64,000 nt of DNA from contig OZ036010.1 in the NCBI GenBank assembly GCA_964035015.1, positions 6,013,467 to 6,077,466 on the forward strand. Direction: 5' to 3'. Position numbers and translations under genes: made by a program. Positions 33,249 through 45,125 of the stretch are shown here, in pieces. The notes under the pieces are model-generated. The model was not told the origin of the DNA, made no database searches, and was given only the letters and a program-made list of their open reading frames with translations. The stretch's first letter is position 1; the number at the start of each line of letters is the position of its first letter. Source of the stretch: Corallium rubrum. Lineage: Eukaryota; Cnidaria; Anthozoa; Scleralcyonacea; Coralliidae.

Positions 33249-33587
33249 TAAGGAGCTGTTCATATCAGACGGGCTGGCCCGGTCACCGAGCTGATTTTAT
33301 GTCACGAAGGGCCTTCGCTCGAAACGTTAGACTCCCATACGTTCTCTGTTTCGGCAGTATATCTAACCTTACTATATTTCCATTGTTGTTTCAACACTGT
33401 CTATATACGCAGCACGCTACTTTTATTTCACTATCTGGAATTACAATACTCCGTACCTATACGGGAAAACAAACCCAAGTTTGCTTCGTTGTCGTTATGT
33501 GCATGATTTTGCATTTCTCAAATAGTCATAGAAAGATTTTCGTGACATAAAATCGGGCAAACCCGCCTCATATGAACGACCCTTTAA
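33249..33587. mobile_element. TIR element with nested repeat of the CGTTTCGAGC family
   Basis: The outer ends GTTCATATCAGACGGG and CCCGCCTCATATGAAC, and the inner GATTTTATGTCACGAA / TTTTCGTGACATAAAATC, pair well. 33,301-33,430 is a copy of the CCTTCGCTCGAAACGTTAGA ... ACACTGTCTATATACGCAGC family sitting in the loop. Confidence 0.55.
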
Positions 33588-33599
33588 GATAAAAGGACA

Positions 33600-34765
33600 A
33601 GACTGAAGACGTAAAAAAAAAGCAAAAATATAGAAATAAATCTAACAGAATCTTTACGTGTCAGGAAAATGTACTTAAGGTGAGGGCCAGTTGATTAAGT
33701 AAGCGTAAAGGTCTTTGTTATATATGAAAGCGTATTATTTAATCTATTAAAAACCATATTACATATATATGAATTGATAGTTTTTCTATAAACTTTATCT
33801 GTGTTTATCTCTAACGTCTGTCAAATACACTTGGTCGTTGTTTATCGTGATGCTGATATGTTATATAATGAATAATGTAAAGCTTGCATATTGCCCATTG
33901 AATTATAACTATATATCCGTCACGAACGGGTCAAACCTATAGACATATTTACCAATTGAGCTTTGAATAGTTAGATTCTGTAATATATAAAGTTCTCCCA
34001 TCTTACCTTGATACCTTTCTGTATAAGAAATCGTTTTAGAGATGGACTACAATCCAACACAATCCCACCGCTTGACTTGCCAAAACTTTCATAAACATTT
34101 CCTTTGTCGGATCGGTGATCTGTAGCTATATACCAAGTTTATAACACAAACATGCAGTCATGGTCTCTTGTTTAACCCAGTATCCGTATTAAACGCTCCA
34201 TTGTCTTTAACGAATTAAAAATAAATCCATCCTTTAATTAAGTCTCATACTGTTTGTACAACCAGCCCCGTTATCTGACAGAAAAAGGACAACTACTGAA
34301 TTCGTTGGGAGCCTTCGTCGTCAATGTTAACTTCCGATTTAAAAAATGATCAGCCAATAAGTATCACCAAGTAGAAAGGATGTTCGGAATGTTTTATTCT
34401 GACTTATATGGACAATAACTCTTAAGAAAGCTCATCAAAGAAGATCCGTTTTATTATAAAACCTTCTTTGAACTATAGTTTACCATTTGAATAGTTTACG
34501 GTATGTTGTATTTACGGTGCATGTGCTCGAAAGCAATTTTCTAGTTGAGTAAACCCACAAAGACGAAGATTTAAAAAACATGAAAATTCCACTTTTCCTG
34601 TCCAGAATAGCTGCTAGTGGAATTTTATAATTCGCAGTTTAATGCATAGTATATAATTTAAATTATTCAAGATCATTAAATCTAATTAAAAGTTGATCGA
34701 TTTTAAAATCTACGTGTGGTAAATAAAATAGTGCTAAGCGAAGCAAAAATGTGAACTGCTCGAAA
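33600..34765. other. Intergenic stretch without recognised features
   Basis: No exon, TIR pair or tandem repeat was recognised on either strand. Confidence 0.35.
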
Positions 34766-34899
34766 AAAAAAAGAACGCTCGAAACGTCAGTATTTCGTTG
34801 CAAAAATATCTCGCCAGTTCATCACCTTTTTGCCTTACTGCTGCGTAGGCAGTATTTGGGATATATGACACTTTCTTTTATACTCTAGGATATAGGGCT

Positions 34900-35535
<636 letters not shown>

Positions 35536-35886
35536 ACAATACCCTGGTTGCTATGCGTGTTTTCATTGGTTGTTGCCCATGATCTATTAGAGGACAGACA
35601 CATGGATCACGTCAGATCACGTCAGCTGACTTGCTTTTTTCTTTCTTCATGCCCCAAAATCCGGCAAGAAGTATTGTGTAACTTTTATATTGTATAAAAC
35701 AAATAGATTCCATTTTTTGTCTGTTCAGTTATAGATGCACAGAAGTCGTAACAACGTGGTAAGAACATCAGTGACCCACTCGACTTCGTCTCGTGGGCCA
35801 CTTTTTTGTTCTTACCACGTTGTGACGTCATCTGTGCATCTATAACTGAACAGACAACGGCAAAATGGAATCTATTTGTTAAATAG
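35536..35886 (+). repeat. About 350-bp dispersed element with 3' foldback, copy 1
   Basis: It begins ATACAATACCCTGGTTGC and ends GGAATCTATTTGTTAAAT. AACAAATAGATTCCATTTTT and its complement form a hairpin over the last 190 nt. Copy 2 is at 38,044-38,390 in the same orientation. Confidence 0.7.
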
Positions 35887-35947
35887 ACATACATAAATTG
35901 GACAGTCTCAATAAGTGAACTCCGTTCTTCAGATCTGGAACTCTTAA

Positions 35948-36377
35948 GGCCCTAGCTGTTTACATGAAGTGGATTGACAGTCCAATCGGATCGAAAACCG
36001 CGAGTGAAGTCAATCCAGGCACATGTTTACATGGAGAATCCGATCTGCTTGGAACATTGTTTTCGGTTTTGGAACACTATTTTGTGTGCTTCCCTCAATG
36101 TCTGCCCTTTAGCACGACACGCACTAATTTCATCCATGCGTATCAAGTCATTTTCAAGTCAAACCGTGTTTACATGAATCAGATTGGACACACTCAAGTC
36201 GATCCTTGCTTGAATCTCAAGTCAATCCACTCCACTTCCACTGGGTGGATTGACTTCAGCTATTCGTTTCGACCAGAGTCGAAAACTTTCAATCTTCTCC
36301 ATGTAACTGCACAACAAGGAGAAACAACATGCGAGATTTGACTTGAATACTCAACCACTTCATGTAAACAGGTTCTA
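35948..36377. mobile_element. TIR element (GTTTACATGAAGTGG)
   Basis: Left end CTGTTTACATGAAGTGG pairs with CCACTTCATGTAAACAGG. The left flank is TTAA and the right flank ATAA. TTGACTT-rich repeats lie inside. There is no gene. Confidence 0.6.
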
Positions 36378-36429
36378 TAACTTCAGTTATTATCACGCTT
36401 TAATTTATTATTGAGTCGGTTTTCTTTGA

Positions 36430-36665
36430 TGTACCGCGGGCTGTATATAGCATACAGCCCTTGAATACTAATTAGATAAGAAATGAAGAAAAAAACTAGG
36501 AAAATCTTTGTCCAAGGTAGAAAAAAAGACAAAATTTTGTTGGAAAACCTCCTCAATAATAAATTAAGTCAGATAAATCCCTCGAACGTCGGGCTGTATG
36601 CGATATACAGCCCTCGGACGCTTCGCGTCCTCGGGGCTGTATATAGCATACAGCCCTCGTTCTCG
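36430..36665. repeat. Cluster of GGGCTGTATATAGCATACAGCCC palindromes, described by half-sites
   Basis: The half-sites GGGCTGTAT / ATACAGCCC recur as three palindromes at about 36,429, 36,592 and 36,640, with CGGACGCTTCGCGTCC between the last two. It is probably a degenerate TIR element. Confidence 0.55.
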
Positions 36666-37528
36666 GGCTTTATCTCTTACTTAAAAGTGAAGTCAGGATT
36701 TCTGTTCATCACGTCGGATTCAGTGCCCTACGCCACAGAATAAAGAATATAACTATATTCTATTCATACGCTGTCTGTTACCGCTTTTGACCGCGTAGGG
36801 AACAGTTTGTAGAGGAACTAAGGAACTTTAGTTTGGCCACGTTTTTATACATGGAGCCCGCCAAAGTGATGGAAGCGCAACGTCGTGCAACTGGCCTATA
36901 ACTGATCGAGTGACTTCACTGCCCTCGAGTTAGTGTTCCAGTTTTGAAAATTCAGTTAATTGCTCTGAACTCGTTTTCATGATGTACGGAATTGTAAAGA
37001 ATTGCTGCTCGAAATTAAAACGAGTGCAGTTATACATAAAGGGAAAATAATTTTCAATCGTCAGCATTATGAACAAGATTTATATTTTTGGTCATTTCAC
37101 AAATAATAAAACCTTTATTAAATTTTATTATTATATGGCACGGATTACTTCCGGGAAAATTACGCGCTGTGATTGGTTGCTGACGTGGCGAGATTTCTCC
37201 GTAATGCCCGCGGGGCATTATGAAAATTGTTAATGCCCTATGATTGGAAACAAACAAAAATCCTAATAAGGAACTTTTATTGCCGAAAAACGACGAAAAT
37301 AAATGAAATAAACGACGATGAACATTAACAAAAGTAAATTCTAGTATCCAAACGATCGAGAAAGAAACAACAGAAAATAACACTAGTTCGGTGTTTTGAC
37401 GTTAAAGGAAGCGAAGACCAAGAAATACAAGCCATTGATTTTGTAATAAAAAGTGCCATATAATAAACTACTTAATAACCTCGACCGTTTAGTCTTTACA
37501 GTAAAATATTAAACCTCGGTCTTGAACG
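36666..37528. other. Intergenic stretch without recognised genes
   Basis: No coding region was seen. CCCGCGGGGC near 37,207 is a local palindrome. Part of the left foldback arm sequence begins near 37,455. Confidence 0.35.
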
Positions 37529-37987
37529 TATTAACCTCGCTATCGCTCGGTCAACACAGCAAGACCTCGGTTTAATATTTTACCGTAAAGACCTCACTCT
37601 CGGTTATTAAGTAGTTAATTATGGTTAAGTTTTAATTATTGTTCTCGAGGACGTTAATATGTCAAAAATATTCAGGTGAACTAGCAAATTCCTTGCAACG
37701 CCTTCCTATGCACTTCAAGGTATTTACCACATCATACCGGAAAAGGAGCACTGGTTCCAAAACCGCAAAGTAGTCTAGCATTATGCATACTAGAACATTT
37801 TATGACGTTGTATTTATTCAAACTATATTTATTGAAATTTCGCCGTTGTCTGTTGTGATTCTATGAATAGCTGATTATTTTGTTCTCCCACCGTTTCCAA
37901 TACAGAAATTCAAACTCTGGCTATTTTTTCAAGGCAGGCTAAAATTATTTTTATTAGCCAACAGACCGCGCGGTTTTCTCTGATCTG

Positions 37988-38641
37988 TCAAAATGAAAAT
38001 TCCTTCACATTTCTGTTTCTGTAGTTTGTTGTGTATTACTATTTATACAATACCCTGGTTGCTATGCGTGTTTTCATTGGTTGTTGCCCATGATCTATTA
38101 GAGGACAGACACATGGATCACGTCAGATCACGTCAGCTGACTTGCTTTTTTCTTTCTTCATGCCCCAAAATCCGGCAAGAAGTATTGTGTAACTTTATAT
38201 TGTATAAAACAAATAGATTCCATTTTTTTGTTGTCTGTTCAGTTATAGATGCACAGAAGACGTCACAACGTCGTAAGAACATCGACTGCGTCTCGTGGGC
38301 CACTTTTTTGTTCTTACCACGTTGTGACGTCATCTGTGCATCTATAACTGAACAGACAACGGCAAAATGGAATCTATTTGTTAAATTTCTGTAGTCGCTA
38401 CGGAAACGTGAGAAAAACATGGCGATAGAAATCGCTTATTCTTGATTTGTGTTTGTTTTTTGGTATCGATTTGGGAGAAACATTCGTTATATAATGATTA
38501 AATTCCACGAAAGCTAAATCATACTTTTTATATCACATTTTTCAACAAAAAAATTTCCATACGCTTCAGTAGCGACTACAGAAATATAGTAATACACAAC
38601 AAACTACAGAAGAAGAAGTGGGAAGGAATTTCCATTTTGAC
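37988..38641. mobile_element. TCAAAATG MITE copy 2, split by a 350-bp insertion
   Basis: TIRs TCAAAATGAAAATTCCTTC / GGAAGGAATTTCCATTTTGA and inner CTGTAGTCGCTAC / GTAGCGACTACAG arms match the copy at 12,942. The 350-bp element at 38,044-38,390 interrupts it. Confidence 0.65.
38044..38390 (+). repeat. About 350-bp dispersed element with 3' foldback, copy 2
   Basis: It is nearly identical to 35,536-35,886, from ATACAATACCCTGGTTGC to GGAATCTATTTGTTAAAT, with small deletions in the hairpin loop. Confidence 0.7.
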
Positions 38642-38661
38642 AGATCAGAGAAAACCGAGTC

Positions 38662-39039
38662 AATCTCGTTCCCAGAGCCCACGTTCCCCACTCGGGAAAC
38701 GAGAGACTCTGGGATAATTCGTTTCAAATCACAGGATTCTTGTTATTCCAGTTGAGGTACGCATGCGTAAATATCCGAGCGGAATCTGGATAGTATGTTC
38801 TCCTTGTTTGACTTTCCCCCCAAACAAGTCAATGGCGAAGATATCGATCGCCGCAACGGCTTCACTGGAGTCTTGTCGTCCAACATCTTTGTTATTTTGG
38901 TTTTATTAATTCTACTTCCGGTCACTTCAGACCAACGACTCATGCTCACTATTCATTCAATAACGTAACGATTTGAACCGAATTATCCCAGAGTCTCTCG
39001 TTTCCCGGGTGGGGAACGTGGGCTCTGGGAACGAGATTG
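38662..39039. mobile_element. TIR element (AATCTCGTTCCCAGAGCCC)
   Basis: The arms AATCTCGTTCCCAGAGCCCA and TGGGCTCTGGGAACGAGATT extend over about 60 nt through CTCGGGAAACGAGAGACTCT. It is inserted in the right shoulder of the larger foldback. Confidence 0.7.
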
Positions 39040-39547
39040 AAACCGAGTCTGTTGGCTAATAAAAATAATTTTATCCTGCCTTGAAAAAATAGCCGTGGTC
39101 TGAATTTCCGTATCGGAAAGGGTGGGAGAACCAAATATTCAGCTATTCATAGAATCACAACAGACAACGGCGAAATTTCAATAAATATAGTTTGAATAAA
39201 TACAACGTCATAAAATGTTCTAGTATGCATAATGCTAGACTATTTTCCGGTTTTGGAACCACCGCTCCGTTTCCGGTATGATGTGGTAAATACCTTGAAG
39301 TGCATATAGGAAGGTGTTGCAAGGAATTTGCTAGTTCATCTGAATATTTTTGACATATTAACGTACTCGAGAACAATAATTAAAACTTAACCATAATTAA
39401 CTACTTCATAACCAAGAGTGAGTTCTTTACGGTAAAATATTAAACCGAGGTCTTGCTGTATTGACCGAGCGATAGCGAGGTTATAATACGTAAAATCGGT
39501 GCTATAGGGTTCTTGCAACTTACAAGTTTAGATGCTAATGCTTTTGT

Positions 39548-39644
<97 letters not shown>
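39548..39644. repeat. (AAT)n microsatellite
   Basis: About 32 pure AAT units. Confidence 0.95.
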
Positions 39645-39645
<1 letters not shown>

Positions 39646-40064
39646 TTAATTTGCAGTCTCTCTACAGTGTAGCTTTACATCTGCAAAAGTTAAAATTTTA
39701 AACTACTTAAATCTATTGACTATACATATTATTTGTTTATATGGATTTTCCACCCAGCTTGGGAATACGTACAAGAGCTCAAAACCTGTACAGCACTGTT
39801 TCCAATTGACCGTACCGAAAAAGATGGCGACTTGTACATTTAACCACAATCCTTTGCGTGCAGTAAATATTGTTTCTTGCAGAATTATTGGAAGATATGG
39901 TTTTAAAACGATCAACTTTGGTAGGAATGAAGTCATAATCCATCTTAGCATGATAAACAACTTAACCATAATTAACTACTTAATAACCGAGAGTGAGTTC
40001 TTTACGGTAAAATATTAAACCGAGGTCCTGCTGTATTGACCGAGCGATAGCGAGGTTAATACGT

Positions 40065-40345
40065 ACGTGGCACAGTGGTTAGCGCACGTGCCTTTCACCT
40101 CTGCGACCCAGGTTCAATTCCTCCTCTCAGCAGTTATCTGATTAAAATTCCACCTTGGCCGCATGTGACAAGAGTACGTCCAGTTTGACTCTGCCAAACA
40201 TCGCAGGTTTCCTCCGGGTACTCCGGTTTCCTCCTGTAGAAACACTGGACCAATGAGGGATTGCCCTTACTGGACCTCTAGGGAGAACAGTTAGCTATTA
40301 ACTGATAGAGCTATCCAGTATAAATAAGATTAGTTTAGTTTTAGT
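40065..40345 (+). repeat. tRNA-derived SINE
   Basis: Box A-like TGGCACAGTGGTTAGCGCAC is followed by box B GGTTCAATTCC at tRNA spacing. The body contains TTTCCTCCGGGTACTCCGGT, a motif shared with SINEs of aquatic invertebrates. The 3' end is TAG/TTT rich (TTAGTTTAGTTTTAGTTTTA). Confidence 0.65.
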
Positions 40346-40834
40346 TTTATTTGAGCTGATTTGAGGTCGCAAAGCATTATGGTTAGATGTACCGCCGCCA
40401 TCTTTTTCGGTGCCGTCAATTATTTACGTCAAATTAAAATCCCAATAGAAAACCTCCTTTGTGATCTAATAAGAAAGTTATTGAACACGACCGAGGTGTG
40501 TAGTACCCGGACTACGCCTTCGGTTTATAAACAGCTAATAGACCTCGATCGATTCAATAACCTATATTTATTTAATAGTTGAGTCGGTTATATTCGGTTT
40601 TCTTAGTTCTTATATATAGGGATGTATCTTGCATACATCTCGATTAAGAACAAATGAGTTAGATTAATAGCGAAGCGCACAGATGACGTCGAATTCATGT
40701 TTGTCTGAGTTTATAATTTATTCTTGCATTTCCAACAAAAGAAAGTGGCTCATTAGAAATCCCTCGAGATTCAATTTCGGTTTGTTTGTCTGAGTTTTGG
40801 TCTATAAATAGTAACTGTGAGCTTCGCTATGGAC

Positions 40835-41240
40835 CTTTTCACCAATAGCGGCGCCATCTTGAATTCGCAATGCATTGTGGTCTATCCAGGGTAACAAGCT
40901 CAATTAAAAGGTGATTGCTTAGTGTGGAGGCACAATGAGATAAATTTTTCTTTATAGATACTTTCGTGGCAACAATGTCTAAATATGAACGTTGTAATAT
41001 TAGTGAAAGTAATAATGGTTGGATGTATAAGTATACATTTGTCACGAATATCATCATACGTCCGAGAATTGTTGCTTTTACCAATGTCACAGCGATTATA
41101 TTTAGGCATTGTTGCCACGAAACTGTTTATAAAGAAAAAATTACCTCATTGTGTCTCAACACTACGCAATCACCTTTTTTTATTGAGCTTGTTACCCTGG
41201 ATAGACCACAATGCATTGCGAATTCAAGAAGGCGCCGCAA
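40835..41240. mobile_element. About 400-bp MITE, copy 2
   Basis: The arms CGCCATCTTGAATTCGCAAT / ATTGCGAATTCAAGAAGGCG and AACAATGTCTAAATATGAAC pair. It is homologous to 27,029-27,420. Confidence 0.7.
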
Positions 41241-41399
41241 TGGCATTGTATTACTTATTATAAATTCACAGAGATGTATAGAGATACATACCTATACAAC
41301 CCAGGCATGTATAGATACATACCTACGAATTTACAATGAACAATACAATTTCCCCCTACCCAAATTTATTAGGGCCCTGCCTAAACCATCTCGAATTCA

Positions 41400-41535
41400 A
41401 CCTTGGGAGTTACTCTGAGTGATGAACCATACTGGACAAGTAGAGAAAACCCTACTTGGCCCGGCTGGGATTCGAAGCCGCGACCTTCGGTTTACTAGTC
41501 TGATGCTCTACCAACTGAGCTACAGATCACGTTGG
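41400..41535 (-). repeat. tRNA-Thr-like SINE (minus)
   Basis: The minus strand reads TGTAGCTCAGTTGGTAGAGC (box A region), ACTAGTAAAC (AGT anticodon-like loop), TTCGAATCCCAGC (box B), then a body ending TGGTTCATCACTCAGAGTAA. It has a tRNA-like head with a non-tRNA tail, so it is a SINE rather than a tRNA gene. Confidence 0.7.
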
Positions 41536-41756
41536 GAGCTGAAGGCCGAATGATAGTACTTAGGCTATTTGATACTTCGAAACAGACTAGTTTCTTCAAT
41601 ATCTAGACAACAGTCTTCATACATGACGATTTCGAACTACCATTCGACCTTCCGCTCCCAACTTGACCTGTAGCTCAGTTGTAGAGCATCGGACTAGTAA
41701 GCCGAAGGTCGCGGTTTCGAATCCCAGCCGGGCTAAGTAGAGTTTTCTCTACTTAG

Positions 41757-42574
41757 TCGAGGAGGAGAAGCGAGAAAAAGTCGACCACGCAGCACCCCCA
41801 CTACACAATAGTTTTGACTCCAGATTATAATAAGCTGATACCCATAGAACATTGCTAGGTCAGTCGTACTCACAAATTGTGGGGTCAGTGGCCTGCTACA
41901 TAGATCTCGAGGGGGTGGGTGGTCCTTTAGTTGACAGACTTAAAGTGCACATGAAACAAATGTCTTATTTGAAAGAACACTTAAAATGATAGAGTAACAT
42001 CTTTTGCAGTTTTTCGTTTCCTTGCTTCGTTGTTGAGATATTTCAGTTTGTTTGAAATGTAAATTAAACAACTTGACGTCACATGCGCATAATGAGTTAT
42101 CTCAGAGGTTATATACGCCCTGGTTATATATCTTTGCTATTATCAAACCAAACTTAATTCGAAGGAAGTATGTCCGTGTGTTTCTCTCACAACGCCAAAC
42201 ATGTAGAATTTTCAAGTGATTATGTTTGATAATAGCAAAGATATATAACCTCTGATAACTCATTATGCACATGTGACGTCAAGTTGTTTAATTTACATTT
42301 CAAACAAACTGAAATATCTCAAGAACGAAGCAAGGAAACGAAAAACTGCAAAAGATGTTACTCTATCATTTTAAGTGTTCTTTCAAATAAGACAAACTTA
42401 ATTTTCGTTTCATGTGCACTTTAAGTCTGTCAATGTAAGGACCCCACAATTTGTGAGTACGACTGACCTAGCAGTGTTCTATGGGTATCAGCCTATTATA
42501 ATCTGGAGTCGAAACTATTGTGTAGTGGGGGGTGCTACGTGGTCGGCTTTTTCTCGCTTCTCCTCCTCGACCAA
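41757..42574. mobile_element. 818-bp foldback inserted in the SINE, with a TTAA MITE in its loop
   Basis: The outer arms TCGAGGAGGAGAAGCGAGAA and TTCTCGCTTCTCCTCCTCGA pair and continue through AATTGTGGGGTC. The loop is a separate TTAA-flanked MITE at 41,944-42,420. Confidence 0.7.
41944..42420. mobile_element. TTAA-flanked MITE, AGTGCACATGAAAC family
   Basis: Exact TTAA flanks at 41,940-41,943 and 42,421-42,424. The arms of about 190 nt include CTTATTTGAAAGAACACTTA. It belongs to the family seen at 20.8, 53.1 and 63.3 kb. Confidence 0.8.
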
Positions 42575-42639
42575 CTTGTCCGGTATGGTTCGTCACTCGG
42601 GGTAACACCTTATTACTAGACCTTACATTGGCCGTGTAA

Positions 42640-43140
42640 TCAGAAGGTTGTTGGTTCGCATTAGACGTTTTTCTGAGTAAAATAGCTTGAAGAACATTGA
42701 CACTCAGTTCTCATATCCAAGCTAGCATAAACATCTTTTTAATTACAAACTAAGATATTAACTGCATTATGTTACATATGATTTCTTACATGCACTGCTG
42801 TAAGGTTTATTGTGACAATTATAATCCCTTTAAATTTTGAATTTGTCCCTTGCCCTGATAACATTAAGGACATGTTTATAATGGCCAAAATCGGCCTATT
42901 CTTTACTTTCACGTGATGTCTTATCTGTCCAGGTGGTGGTCCGGAGTGAATGGCTCGGTCGATTAATACTTCAAAATATTTACATGATATTGATACTCTA
43001 GAGTTATTTACGTTCATGTTAGAAAATGCCGTACGCGTGCGTTGTGCTGGGTTGTACAAATCAATCTAATTTTATTTTGCCTGACCATCTGGAAATCAGA
43101 AATTAAATCTCAAGCAAAAAGTCACGTGATTGAAACCTAA
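42640..43140. other. Intergenic stretch without recognised features
   Basis: No gene or TIR pair was recognised. A TGGTTCG box B-like fragment near 42,650 may belong to a SINE remnant. Confidence 0.35.
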
Positions 43141-43145
43141 GTATT

Positions 43146-43653
43146 GAGCTCTTGCACGTATTCTCAAGCCGGGTGGCAAATCCATATAAACAAAAGGATT
43201 ACCATTCATTATTTGGTCCACTCACTGATCTCAAATAATAGACTCCTTATACTGGATAGAGCATCTATTGTTTCGCGCGTGGCAAAAATTGAAGTCGGAA
43301 GTGAAGCTAAAAATCTCGCGGCGGCCATATCCGTTGGGACCCACAATATTGCTGAATCATAGTTTTCGCCTCTGGTTTTCGCTTTAAATGATCGGATTTT
43401 TAACGTAAAGCAGCTAAATTTTTGTGATATGTATCTGTCGCTATGGGAGAACTTAAAAGTGGCTGTATGAAAACCAAGTGGGTCCCACCTGAAATGGCCG
43501 CCGCTAATTTATTCCGACTTCACAGCGAGCACCGGATGCTCTATCCAGTATAATGAGTCTATTATTTGAGATCAGTGGGTCCACTAAACGTCGGTACTTT
43601 TGAAGTTGCCACCCAACATGGCGACTATGACGTCACTTGCAAGAGCCCAATAA
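43146..43653. mobile_element. TIR element (GAGCTCTTGCA termini)
   Basis: The outer GAGCTCTTGCACG / TGCAAGAGCCC and the inner ACTGATCTCAAATAATAGAC / GTCTATTATTTGAGATCAGT arms pair over more than 100 nt, including GGATAGAGCATC / GATGCTCTATCC. There is no transposase ORF. Confidence 0.7.
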
Positions 43654-43803
43654 CATAGGCTCGATTTCAGCCGTTGGTGTGTGGGGCGCAGGAACGCAGG
43701 CTCACAAACAACAGCTGGAATCAAACCTACCTATAAACATTAAATAATTCAAGAAATTCCAAAAGAAAACAGTCTTCATTTTATATCGAATATTTTCTAG
43801 ACT

Positions 43804-44020
43804 CCAATAGGCGAATTTCAAGGATAATGCGTGCACATCATTTTACAGGAATTGGCGGTTTCTTGGCGGGCTCCTCGCAAAGGAAGCTATGGAAAACAGA
43901 CTTGCTAGCGAGCCACAACAGCGGAATAACAGTGTTAAACATCCAGAAACTGTATCTATACTTTGTTTATTTTAAACAGTATGTTTACTTTGAGTGGAGT
44001 TTGCCAGTTGTTTTTTTTGC
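43804..44020. mobile_element. Truncated copy of the AATAGGCGA TIR element
   Basis: It matches, in reverse, the complete element at 53,276-53,521: AATAGGCGAATTTCA, GGCGGTTTCTTGGCGGG, GTATCTATACTTTGTTTATT. The second terminus is missing and is replaced by the E-box minisatellite. Confidence 0.65.
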
Positions 44021-44033
44021 CAGTGTTGTAGTG

Positions 44034-44284
44034 CTTCATCGTCACGTGTTGTGTTGCTTCATCGTCACGTGTTGTGTTGCTTCATCGTCACGTGCTCTGT
44101 TGCTTCATCGTCACGTGTTGTGTTGCTTCATCGTCACGTGTTGTAGTGCTCCATCCTCACGTGTTGTAGTGCTTCATCACGTGTTGTGTTGCTTCATCGT
44201 CACGTGTTGTAGTGCTTCATCGTCGTGTTCGTCGTGTTGTGGTGCTTCATCGTCACGTGTTGTAGTGCTTCATCGTCACGTGTC
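44034..44284. repeat. 22-bp minisatellite with ten CACGTG E-boxes
   Basis: The unit is close to TGCTTCATCGTCACGTGTTG and is repeated about 11 times. Ten copies keep the palindromic CACGTG hexamer; one unit has degraded to CGTCGTGTTCGTCGTG. It lies 0.65 kb beyond the stop of the right receptor gene. Confidence 0.85.
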
Positions 44285-44447
44285 CATAAAATTGACTCCC
44301 ATGTAAGGGACTCCATTGTTTTTCAACATGACCATTATTTCATGTTGAAAGACAATAGAGCTTCCAAACCATGTTCTATTAACTATGTATAAACAATAAT
44401 TCAAGAACTGGATAAGTGTCAACTTTTTTCATTATTTTAACTCTTTC

Positions 44448-44549
44448 TGGGCGGTCAATCCGACTTTCAAGTCTTAGGTATTTTACTCTGGTTAACACCA
44501 GACGATTTTACCCGTTACAGGAAAAATCCACCGATGGGATAGGGTAATT
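44448..44549. mobile_element. Short MITE with GGTTAACACCAGACG core
   Basis: TTAACTCTTTCTGGG ... GATAGGGTAATTAA ends with TATTTTACTCTGG and GACGATTTTAC inside. Family of 13,391 and 27,524. Confidence 0.55.
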
Positions 44550-44927
44550 AAAGGCTCTCTGCAGCATACCACGTGACTAGCCGTTAATAATATTCCGTAC
44601 ATACTGCGGGCGCAAAAGAGTGATTGTCACAAAATGGCGGTGAAAGTGTTTTATAAGTTTGACAAAATGTCTTTGCAAATGAATACTAAAATATCGGTAG
44701 TAGAATTCCCACAAGATGTAATGTTATCATCGTTGTTTTCATTTACGTGAAAATAATATGTTCACTCCCTATCGTTGACGACGCCATGTTGAAATGTTTG
44801 ATTTTGTTCATGAATTTTTTCAAAATTTCGAGCGTCGTCGCAGAGAGCATTTAAGTGCTCACCCAAATAGAATCATAAAAGTTTGGGGTTAATTTCCAAT
44901 GCATAGGAACCTTATGGTTTTATGTTT
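44550..44927 (-). other. 3' UTR / downstream region of the right receptor gene
   Basis: No further ORF follows the TAA on the minus strand. I see no strong AATAAA signal in the first 300 nt, so the poly-A site is uncertain. Confidence 0.35.
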
Positions 44928-45125
44928 TTAACATGAACTAGATTCGTTTGTCTCCCTCATATGCACCAGTTCAATATCGCTGTTACTACTCCGTCGTCCA
45001 CGGTTTACGATCCCCAAATCGTTCATACTGTGTGAGAATGTTTTGTCTCCGTAGGCCTCTTCTGGCTCGTCAAACACTGGTATTTCGGTAAGTTCAGTCT
45101 CCCGGCTCGTCGCTGATTCTCTTCT
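44928..45125 (-). CDS. RTK exon: C-terminal tail and stop
   Basis: It continues in phase 0 from the exon at 48,029 after TTTTCCAG. It encodes [49 protein letters not shown] and a final SSSC, with TAA at 44,930-44,928. One tyrosine (EEAYGD, acidic context) is a plausible phosphorylation site. Confidence 0.75.
   Translation of the reverse strand, partial: RRESATSRETELTEIPVFDEPEEAYGDKTFSHSMNDLGIVNRGRRSSNSDIELVHMRETNESSSC

Larger units (their letters stand above)
37529..39492. mobile_element. 2-kb foldback element with about 440-nt arms and nested insertions
   Basis: The left arm 37,529-37,975 and right arm 39,048-39,492 pair nearly throughout (for example CGCTATCGCTCGGTCAA / GACCGAGCGATAGCG and TTAATTATGGTTAAG / CTTAACCATAATTAA). 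The loop holds a TCAAAATG MITE (37,988-38,641), itself split by a 350-bp element, and a second MITE (38,662-39,039). A third arm copy lies at 39,961-40,066. Confidence 0.75.
41663..42625 (+). repeat. tRNA-Thr-like SINE split by a foldback element
   Basis: The head TGTAGCTCAGTTGTAGAGCA ... TTCGAATCCCAGC is at 41,669-41,733. The SINE body resumes at about 42,575 with CAACTTGTCCGGTATGGTTC. The uninterrupted minus copy 130 nt away shows that the two parts were contiguous. Confidence 0.65.

Noticed and set aside
35964-36341. 125-codon plus-strand ORF
   Set aside because: It falls inside a TIR element. Its similarity is to the DNA repeat, not to a protein family.
41667-41740. Functional tRNA-Thr gene
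   Set aside because: The D-arm and anticodon stem have mismatches, and the copy continues into a SINE body shared with the neighbouring minus-strand copy.
43827-44306. ORF of 159 codons with CCFIVTCC-like repeats
   Set aside because: It reads through a TIR element and the 22-bp minisatellite. The repeat is explained at the DNA level.
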